NCBI GenBank assembly: GCA_964019335.1 | Contig: OZ025674.1 | Coordinates: forward strand, 576,835 to 640,834 | From: Diplonema japonicum | Lineage: Eukaryota > Euglenozoa > Diplonemea > Diplonemida > Diplonemidae | Direction: 5' to 3' | DNA: 64,000 nt | Shown here: positions 46,507 to 54,322 of the stretch, piece after piece | Layout: each line of letters begins with the position of its first letter | Numbering within the stretch: position 1 is the first letter of the stretch | Made by a program: the position numbers and the translations under genes | The notes under the pieces: generated by a model | What the model was told of the DNA's origin: nothing | Databases searched by the model: none | Seen by the model: only the letters and a program-made list of their open reading frames with translations

Positions 46507-47189
46507 CGCTCCATATTCGCTAAAGTGACCCACCAGAGCCCGCATTTTGAAGAGCTAAAAAAATTCTAATTGCTTTTTCTAGGCTGGAATGGATTTACTT
46601 GCGTCCGGGGCCCATCCGACATATGGAATTTCTTTTTGTACTAAGATTTTTTTTTGGTGATTTGCCTTACTTTGTACTATGCAAAATGAAGCAGCTCCGG
46701 TGGAAAAAACACAACACAAGTGGGGTTCGAACCTGATGAGAAAAACTGCGGCGGGATTCGAACCCGCGACTCCTGGACCTGAAGGTGAGTACGGTAACCA
46801 CTCTACCACACGGGAATTCAAAACTCTGGCCCCCCATCTTCACCCACGCATCCAGCATAGTGGATGGTGTAGGTTCCCTTCTTTCCACGCCGCATATTCT
46901 CCATGCTGGCTTCTGGGATCGAACCAGTTTTTCAAGAGGAAAAGTGCCCAGGTGCAAAAATGGCCAAAACACAAATGGCAACTTCCGAGGTCATGTTGGT
47001 TGGCCCCCAAGGTTTTTTTTTTTTTTTTTTGGAAAAGAAAATTGGAACTTTTTTGGAACTCACCGTTCTTTCATATGAATTTTTGGAAAAAAAGATTCAG
47101 TGAACCTTTGAGCATTTTTGCCGTTTTTTTCCCTATATTCCTATAATCCCTTTAGGACATAGGCTGGGTCACTTAGCGAATATGGAGCG
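46507..47189. mobile_element. 683-bp element with 25-26 bp terminal inverted repeats, carrying a tRNA-like sequence
   Basis: The left end reads CGCTCCATATTCGCTAAAG... and the right end is its complement apart from one A, about 25 bp in all (46507-46532 and 47165-47189). The bases ATA flank both ends (46504-46506 and 47190-47192), a possible 3-bp (or TA) target duplication. No transposase frame is present, so this is a non-autonomous DNA-transposon-like insertion between two genes. The interior carries a minus-strand tRNA-like stretch and a run of 18 T's near 47013-47030. Confidence 0.75.
46746..46816 (-). other. tRNA-like sequence with Pol III A and B boxes (not a functional tRNA)
   Basis: On the minus strand TGGTAGAGTGG (46798-46808) fits an A box, and GGTTCGAATCC (46754-46764) is a perfect B box, the loop of a 5-bp T-arm GCGGG/CCCGC. 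The anticodon stem does not pair properly and the 5' side does not pair with the expected acceptor strand. It is therefore best read as a tRNA-derived promoter or tRNA pseudogene inside the inverted-repeat element, as in SINE heads. A second B-box-like GGTTCGATCC is at 46916-46925 on the same strand. Confidence 0.6.
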
Positions 47190-47238
47190 ATAACATTGTT
47201 TTTAGTCACTTTGTTACTAAGCTTTGTATCCAGGAAAC

Positions 47239-49207
47239 ATGAATTGCTGTGTCGTAGACACACGCGGTAAGCCGCACGATCATGAGAGAGGATGTCACGA
47301 TGTTCCCTGTTTGGTGTTGCTCGTGCTGTTCTCAATAGGCATGTTCACAGTGTGTGGGTTGGCGATACAAGAGGGCGATTTAAAATATTTAGAACACGGG
47401 ACGGACCACGAAGGGAGGGTATGCGGCCAAGGCAGCCCCCCGCCAGGGGTGAGCGACGACGAATGGAAGAAGAGGGTCTTCTTGTGGTTCCCCGCAGACA
47501 ATACTGCAGATCTTGCGCTGTGCATTGAAAAATGCCCTCACTATGACGCTAGTATGTCGTACATGGTCAAGGGTTACTCAGGCGAGATAAGAGTCACATA
47601 CGCTACACGAAGCAGTTATGAGAGGTGCATCCCAATAACATGGACCTCATCCAAGCCTTCCCCCACATCGTATATGCTCATCAAGAAGACGGCGTTCCAA
47701 GCTGCTGTCGAGATTAATAAATCGACAAAGGTGTTCGCTATAGCCTGCGGTACTGCCTTTGTTCTTTCGCACACATGGGTCTCTCTCGCTGCTTTTGTTC
47801 CCGGTACAACGTTTCTTCTGCTAGTTATGTCGTATGTAGTTACCTTCTTACTGTTTGTGGTATTTGGTGTTGCTGCTTATGAATTCAGCAGCGAGGTATG
47901 TCGCGACCACTACCTATTTATTGCTGCAGGTGCCGGGCATCGATGCTGATTTTGATCATTCACTATTCTGGGAAGCAGTTAGCTACATGATGTTCGTCTT
48001 CAGCTTTTTTTATCTCTTGCTTGGGTGTCATCTCCTATCGTACTTGCCCATTGCTTGCATCATCTTGAACGAGATAAGTAAGATGATCACCAACCTCGTT
48101 CTCGTTTTAATACTACCCTTCTTGACTCTGATGGTCCTCCTGCCCTCGTCTATACTGTGTATCGAAGGGGCCCTGCACCTGGCAACAGTTGTGTCAACTG
48201 TCGACAAACACCTAGAAGCAGACCCCATGCTGGATCTCATCTGGTACCTCCTAATAGGTTGGTGCTGGTGGGTTGCCTTCCTTCTTGGATTCCTGTACGT
48301 TGCCGTTTGCTATTGCATGGTGTTTTGGTATTTTGAGGGGCCCGTGTCTTCACCGAGAGTTTCGCAGGTATGCAGATTAACAAAATAAATAAAACAAACA
48401 AAACAAGAGTACGTTTGCAGTCATGCACGCTGTCTGGTGGACCTTTAGGTACCACATGGGAAGCATTGCGTGTGGGTCAGTCATAATCATGTTTGTGCAG
48501 CCCTTGAGAACTGTATTTAGACCTTTTGAGGGCTTACTTAGATCAGCTGGCGGTGCAATGTGTGGGTGTTGCCTAAACTGCTACCTCGGGTTCCTGGACA
48601 AGGTTCTGCACCCTTACTCGAAGTCAACGTATGCACTGCAATGCATCCTGGGTGTCGACCCACCACCGAACACTCCGGATCTTGCCTGCTGTGGCGCGTT
48701 CTTGAATGGTTACATACGGGCAGCTGGATTTGCAAGGAGTTCATACTTCAAAAGGCTACCTGGCATTGCTATTGTCAACTTCAAGTCTGATGTTCTGCTC
48801 GTGTCCGGGAAGATGGCTGCTTGTTCTGTTTCTTGTGTACTTACGTGGCAATTGCTGAGGCAAGACTCCATTGCCACCACAGAGACCACTACGTTCCCGT
48901 TCATACTTTCGGTGATTGTAGCGTACGTAATCTGCTCTGCAGTGTTCTCGCTTTTCATGGCGGCGCTTGATGCGTTGATAGTTTGCTACGCGTTTGATAC
49001 CATCTGGCCGTCCACTGTTGGTATGTAAGACAGTCACATAACATCACAGCAGCCCACATGAGCGACGACCTGTACCCTCTTCGAGGGAGTGTCCTGCCGA
49101 CAAAGATTGACCTCCGATCCAACTCGACTACAACACTGAAAACCACAACAGCCTTCAATCAGTCCAACGAGATGGTCAGCATGGATGGAAAACAAGAGCA
49201 CTTATGA
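47239..49207 (+). CDS. Choline transporter-like (CTL/SLC44-type) multispan membrane protein (621 aa)
   Basis: Exons 47239-47895, 47930-48367, 48408-49020 and 49050-49207; introns 34, 40 and 29 nt. Features of the CTL family: an N-terminal span (CLVLLVLFSIGMFTVCGLAI), a large Cys-containing extracellular loop, about ten spans in all, and the diagnostic block TFRYHMGSIACGSVIIMFVQ, followed by a Cys-rich cytosolic stretch (AMCGCCLNCYLGFLDKVL) and a short hydrophilic tail. CTL proteins move choline and related amines or ethanolamine across plasma and mitochondrial membranes. The third exon acceptor at 48406-48407 (ACAAG) is chosen because only it keeps the frame. Length is normal for the family. 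Confidence 0.85.
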
Positions 49208-50374
49208 GGCTTTTACAAGCTCCGCAAAATTTGTCAGTTAAAACTATTCTTTTTCGGGGACCAATGTTTCCAACCTCCCTGTGGTGGTTCCTGGTAATTG
49301 TGGTTTGGAGAAACACAAGCGAAAGGGAAACTCTCGTTCTAAAGCCGTACACGTGGGGAAACCTGGACGGGGGTGGAGAGCCCACCCTACGCGTGGCGCC
49401 AGTTAGCATCGCCCTCAACGGAGAGTCCCTTATCCCATTACATCGAACAAGGAGGTGGCTTCACCAGGTCAGGCAAGTAGCCTCCCCGCGGCAACGTGCC
49501 AGTGAAGCCTCCCACAACTCTCCAGTTGGTGTTTAATTGCTTCTGTGGCCCCTCTCCCTATTTCAATTTCCAAGCTTTCTTTACCTCTCCACTTTTACTT
49601 TCTACGGGACCACAGGGGACTTGGGAGGCTTCGGGGCGAAGTTTCACAAGGGTGGCCGCTGTGTCACATACTGCATGGCACCACTAAAATCGAGACAACT
49701 TTTTCTTTGGCTAACCAAGGTAGCCTAATCCCATGACAAGCTTGGCGCGTCACTTTTCTTGAGCACCAGGGTTCCTTCGGGCATTCAGACGTTTCCAGCG
49801 TCACTTTTGTTTCCCAGCTTCAGAAAAGAAGCAGAAATACCTACCCAAAGAGTGGACAGAAGGGTTCATGGTTCTAACCTGAATTAAATTGAATGCGACC
49901 ACCCGTGTGCCACGGTTACCTTCTTGCTCGGATGGAAGTCACACTTCACAGCCATTCATTGACATTCTTTTCGTCATCCTTCTACTCCTGTTTAAAGGAG
50001 GATGGAGGGAGGTTTTTTTTTGTTTGAAAAATGAACAAAACATACCGGATTTGTACTTATATTGTTATGTGCCCAAATTGGGCAAGAAATTCGAAATAGG
50101 TACATAATATTTACAGAACACCATTAAAACAGAACATAAAATTTACAAAGATAAAAAGAATCCCAGAAGATATCCCTAAAAAATTAAAAGTCCCAAGACA
50201 AAAACAAAATACCCCCCAGCCGGGGAGGGGGGGGGGGAGGTCACATGGTCCTAAAAAACGTGGTTAAACGTGAAAAAGAAAGTTTTTTAAAAGATTTTCC
50301 CCTAAGGTAAAAAAAACCGCCCAGTACCCTCCAAATTAACCAAAAAATCAAAATTCGTCGGATTAGAACTTGTT
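49208..50374. other. Repeat-like noncoding stretch, no supported gene
   Basis: Over 1.1 kb without a convincing gene. Short open frames occur (49204-49536 plus; 49176-49418 minus) but match nothing I know and have no splice-site or start context like the genes to the left. From ~50000 the sequence is A-rich with a G run near 50220. The abrupt change from dense genes suggests degraded mobile DNA. Confidence 0.4.
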
Positions 50375-50663
50375 AATGCTTTATCTGTATTTTTGAAAAC
50401 GGTGACCACGGTTTGGTACCTGAAATATTTGCAAAAACTAACTTACCATCCTAACCTCGGGAAAATGATAGATATTCATCAGAAATGCTGCGCAAAACAC
50501 AGACAGTACTCTGCTGTTCAAACGGTAGCGGCGTCCTAAAGAGCCGCGTCCAAAGGGTGGAACAAACCATGGTCAAATTCAGAAAACTCAGAAACTACAG
50601 GAGAGACAACAGGCCAGGTACCAAACCGTGGTCACCAGTTTTAAAAATGCAAAATAATGCATT
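50375..50663. repeat. ~290-bp fold-back (inverted-repeat) element
   Basis: A perfect 22-bp inverted pair (GGTGACCACGGTTTGGTACC plus TG at 50401-50422; complement at 50615-50636) sits inside longer imperfect arms of about 45-50 bp (left arm from AATGCTTTATCTG, right arm ending near GCATT). Loop about 190 bp, no open frame. It resembles a MITE/fold-back. Confidence 0.65.
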
Positions 50664-50724
50664 GTAGGTGCCCAAAAGTGAAAAGTCTGAAATTGAAAAA
50701 ACCCACTTTACCACCCCCATGTGA

Positions 50725-51366
50725 CCCCCCTAGGCATAGTGGTGAGACGACTCGCACCAAATTCTCGCACATTCGAGAATTTTTTTTTGGCTGAAACTTC
50801 AACAGGGAAAGCCAGGTGCCTGAGTGTCAAAATCTTCGAAGGACCTCAACAGGCAGTGCCCCGTGGTGGACGGGTGGGCGATGTTGTGTTTGGTCGCAGG
50901 TACCACCAACCACCAAGCAGCAAACAGCATCCCATTGGTGGAGCTCGCGCATGAAGATACCGACACCAGACACGCTGCTGGCAAAGGGGCCCGGATTCGA
51001 GAAGGAGACAAGGGCTCGAGAAGAGTGAAGCAAAGCATCGAAAAGACCCTGTTGCCGTTAAGCACAGACGTCACCAGTGCTAAACATGTCTGGGCTGGTC
51101 GGATGCTCAGAGGAGCCCCTCCTCCTCCACTTGGACATCAAGGAGGGTGAATCACACACGGGGGCGGACGTGAACGCACTGCGTTAGTTCGGGAGGAGTA
51201 TGAAGGTCGAGGGGGTTATTTTTGACACATGCACACCTGAAGTGCACACTAGCATGTGCGAGAATCGTGCGAGAGTGTGCGAGAATGCGAGTCGTTTTGC
51301 GAGAATTTCGGCTCAGATTTTTTTTGTGCGAGAATGCGAGTCGCCTCACCACTATGCCTGGGGGGG
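50725..51366. mobile_element. ~640-bp non-autonomous element with ~32-bp terminal inverted repeats
   Basis: The left end CCCCCC(T)AGGCATAGTGGTGAG.CGACTCGCA (from 50725) is matched by the complement at 51335-51366, which runs into an 18-base G tract. Inside each end are copies of a TGCGAGAAT(GCGAGTCG) motif (51256-51345). No transposase. The exact right boundary is blurred by the G run. Confidence 0.65.
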
Positions 51367-51398
51367 GGGGGGGGGGGTATTACCGCAATTAGTTCACT

Positions 51399-51620
51399 AT
51401 TGCCCAGTCCTGCACGCAAAGCACACCATATAGTCGCAGGACGGGCAGACCCTCCCGCGGGTGCTCATGTCATGCTCACCAGAGCATTCCGTGCACTCCC
51501 TGGTCTCTCCTTTCTAGCCTTAGCTTGAGGGTTGTGCTGCAGTTGGGGCAGGGCACCCTCGTCACGTTGTTCGTTCGCTGGCTTGGGGTGACCTGGCTTG
51601 GTGCCGCTGCTTGGCTTGGG
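51399..51620 (-). pseudogene. Possible broken gene fragment with paired CxxC (zinc-ribbon-like) motifs
   Basis: On the minus strand one frame ends with VPCPNCSTTLKLRL and another, just downstream, reads VCPSCDYMVCFACRTGQ followed by a stop. Together they look like the two halves of a Cys-pair zinc site separated by a frame change or a small intron. The upstream frame (to ~52001) is acidic and Pro-rich and runs through G/C homopolymers, so it is not convincing as a gene. Confidence 0.25.
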
Positions 51621-51989
51621 GCTGAGGCTTCTTGACATTTCTTCTTCTTCTTCTGCTTCTTCGTCATAAGAAGGCGCATCAGAAATGGCCCCGATGTCGA
51701 TGCCCAGCCTGCTGAACATCTCATTGATCTCAATGTCCGGGTCTTCGGGTGCTGGTTCCGGGTCGACTGACAGTTCCAATGGCTCCAATGGAGCAATCTC
51801 TATCGGGTCAACTCCTGTATCCGCATCCGCGGAAATGCGTTTCCTTCTTAAGGAAACATAAGGAAACGTTTCCGTATCCGTTTCCGTTTCCATACTTTTC
51901 AAAAAATGCATAGCCCTGGGGGGGGGGGGGGGGGGTAGAAACCGGGTGGTTTGGGTTAGAAACGTGTTTTCTGTTGAAAAATTGAAAAA

Positions 51990-52050
51990 ACACCTTTGCA
52001 TAGGTTTTTAGGGGGTTTGATACCCCCCCCCCCCCCCCCCCCCCCCCCCC
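51990..52050. repeat. Homopolymer C tract
   Basis: More than 20 C's in a row around 52024-52050; similar G tracts lie at 51360-51377 and ~51919-51936. They are unlike anything in the gene-dense part and may be expanded low-complexity DNA or miscalled in length. Confidence 0.6.
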
Positions 52051-52154
52051 TTCATTTCATCCTTGAAGAGACTGCAATAACAATACCAAAGGGGGGGAAG
52101 GGGCGAGAATGTAAATTTAAAGAACAGAGAAAAAAAAGGCATCAGGGGGGAAAT

Positions 52155-53072
52155 ATGCAACGTTTTGTCAAGGGGGTGGCAAGACGAGGGTACTGCACAC
52201 ATAAAGACACCGCAGCAGAGTCGAAGCAGAAACACAGCGATATGTTTTGGCGGCAAGGGGCGTTTAAGGACAATATTTGGGCTCGCATCGATGTGGTCGA
52301 AGAGAAGATTGCTGAACAGGAGCAGAGGGTCGATGAGCTGAGGAAAGCACATAGAGCTGCACTTGCTGCACACAAGAATGACATGGGGAACGATCATTTA
52401 AAGGATAGAGCAGATTGGGCAGAGGATGATGTCAATCGTGCCGAAAAGGAGCTCGAAAAGAAGCTCGAGAATGGGGAGACTGAGTACTGAGGGAAGTTGC
52501 AGTTGCTGCAGCTGGGGCCCAAGAAATGTTTGAGAATCTTCACACTCACTTGCTTTTAACACAGGGGCAAGGAGACACAGCACAGCAGCTTGATGAGCTG
52601 CTAGGGAATGTCTCTAAAGAGGAGCTGACAACACGGCTGGCTGCGCCCCGTAAGGTTGCAATTACCCCTGGGATCGCGTGGGACTATCAGGGATCAAGCT
52701 CCTCCGAAAAGGACTGCGAAGAGATCCTTAAAACTATGAGGCTTATTACAAGGATGAACGTGACAAACAATCGACAACACTTCCTCTTATTGCATCTGGG
52801 GTAGGGACAGGGAAGAGCAGGGCGTTGATTGAGATACCGAAGATCCTGAAGCCTACTTTGCACCGCTCATTTGACCACATTTGGACATTTGCTGTTTCAT
52901 TTGAGAACGGCACATCACCAGGGCAATCTCTTGGTCTTACACCTGAACAGCAAGTGTCTGTAAGAATCCTGTATCATTTGTGTGCACCAAAAGCGGAAGG
53001 AGCACCATCAATGGTATAAAGAGCTGCAGCAGGCGGTGAAGGCGTTCAAGGTAAAAAACGAAAATAAAGAAT
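52155..53072 (+). pseudogene. Frameshifted RHS/Crinkler-like P-loop ATPase pseudogene
   Basis: The first frame (52155-52490) starts MQRFVKGVARRGYC and becomes a coiled coil. The sequence continues in another frame with EVAVAAAGAQEMFENL and DTAQQLDELLGNVSK, then after a shift near 52741 with LPLIASGVGTGKSRAL (Walker A GVGTGKS) and FAVSFENGT. After a third shift near 53015 it ends WYKELQQAVKAFK before TAA at ~53070. The order (coiled region, GTGKSR, then FENGT ~30 residues later) matches the large RHS/CRN-type ATPase families of protists. At least three frameshifts show it is dead or badly decayed. It lies immediately upstream of the retrotransposon. Confidence 0.55.
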
Positions 53073-53135
53073 AATAACTATTTATTTAGTGATTATAAGA
53101 TCTTTCACGCGTGGTGGCAGTGGTTTTGACGAGTA

Positions 53136-54026
53136 ATGACGGTTATATCACTTCACGAGCGAAGCGAGACTGTTCGTTTCAAGGGTGGCGTGCTCAAGGG
53201 GACTCTGGAAACGGCATGGAGGGTGGTCAAGTTGCAGACCCGGGGGTGCAGACACCACCCGACACCGGGGAAGGAAGGGGTAGTGGGCATTGCGGCGGGA
53301 GCCGGCGCTACCAAGGTGACACTACGTGAGTTCTTGGAGAGGTGCGACGCAAGGATAAGGGCCCCAGTGGGAAAGGTCAAGGACCTGATCAAAGTGAAGG
53401 CGTGGGTGAGGGATGGAAGGAAGGTCACCCTCGACGTCTACGAGGGGAGGGGGCCCTGCGAGAAGGAGACGAGGCGCACTGTCCAGGACCATTTGCGGAA
53501 GATGGGTGTTGAAGAGGTCGACCTGCAGTCAGCGGTGGTGACGGTCCCGTTCGAGGACGTCTCCTTTGAGAGGTACCTTGGGCTGTTGGCCCGGAAGAAG
53601 GAGGAAGACAGGGAGAGGCGGCCTGAGGTGGTTGCCACGGACCTCCCCACCCTGGAAGAGCTGAAGTGGAGCAAGAAGGACAAGAAGCGGGCCCGGGCCC
53701 GATCGGCCAGTACTGACTCGGATTGTGTGGAGGGTGGCTACATCTATCTGAAGGGTACGGGGGCGGATGGCACCGTGGTCGAAGCCAACATATGCAGGGG
53801 TGAGCTCAAGGGGATGACCGGGCCCCAGTTCAAGTTCTTGGCGGAGCACAGGTTGATGGAAGAGCTGGGGAGCGACGACCTGGTGCGGGACACGGTCAAG
53901 GTGCGCAACAAGGAGAACTGGGCCCCGGTGAACAGTGCGGTGGCTTGGCTGCAGCTCGAGTCGGGGAGGGCGCGGGTGGGGCCCATACCCCACAAGAAGA
54001 GGTCCAAAGGCTCGCTGGCCAGATAG
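53136..54026 (+). CDS. Retroelement-associated ORF A, unknown function (296 aa)
   Basis: Starts MTVISLHERSETVRF and ends KKRSKGSLAR. It is GC-rich with the same codon habit as ORF1 and ORF2. The middle has alternating helix/strand segments (VTLREFLERCDARIRAP, LIKVKAWVRDGRKVTLDVYE, LQSAVVTVPFEDVSFERY) that could be a small nucleic-acid-binding fold; this is a guess. A basic patch (KKDKKRARARS) follows. A perfect 8-bp stem (CGCTGGCC/GGCCAGCG, 5-base loop) spans the stop codon. Host origin is unlikely. Confidence 0.5.
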   Translation: MTVISLHERSETVRFKGGVLKGTLETAWRVVKLQTRGCRHHPTPGKEGVVGIAAGAGATKVTLREFLERCDARIRAPVGKVKDLIKVKAWVRDGRKVTLDVYEGRGPCEKETRRTVQDHLRKMGVEEVDLQSAVVTVPFEDVSFERYLGLLARKKEEDRERRPEVVATDLPTLEELKWSKKDKKRARARSASTDSDCVEGGYIYLKGTGADGTVVEANICRGELKGMTGPQFKFLAEHRLMEELGSDDLVRDTVKVRNKENWAPVNSAVAWLQLESGRARVGPIPHKKRSKGSLAR

Positions 54027-54034
54027 GCCAGCGG
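54012..54034 (+). terminator. GC hairpin across the ORF A stop codon
   Basis: CGCTGGCC AGATA GGCCAGCG forms a perfect 8-bp stem with a 5-base loop that contains the TAG stop, followed by a G-rich then C-rich and finally T-rich stretch. It could be a 3'-end structure of an element; role unknown. Confidence 0.3.
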
Positions 54035-54322
54035 GGGTGTGGGGGGCTGGTCCCCCCCCCCCCCCCGCCATAGGAAGATGTGAAATTTTTTTTTTTTTCT
54101 GAGAAAAAAAAAAGGGAAAAATAAAAGAATAGGGAACAGGTGCTACAACGGCCAGGCTAGATAGAACCACTTAGATTTTTCTTTTTTTTTTTTCCTTTTT
54201 TTTTTTTTTTTGTTTTTCCTTTTTTTTTTTTTTTCCAACGAACGATTCTAAAGCTACAGTTTCTGTACTTTATTGGGAACACTGGGTTTCGGGTTTTTAA
54301 CATCAAAAGTCGCGAAGACAAA
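54027..54322. other. T-rich linker between ORF A and ORF1
   Basis: Holds a C15-like run, a T13 tract near 54087, and a long pyrimidine block 54174-54236 (runs of T broken by C or G). No coding sequence. It may be the tail of an older insertion or the 5' untranslated region of the ORF1-ORF2 element. Confidence 0.45.

Noticed and set aside
46746-46816. Functional tRNA gene
   Set aside because: The T-arm and box sequences are good, but the acceptor and anticodon stems do not pair, so I call it tRNA-like only.
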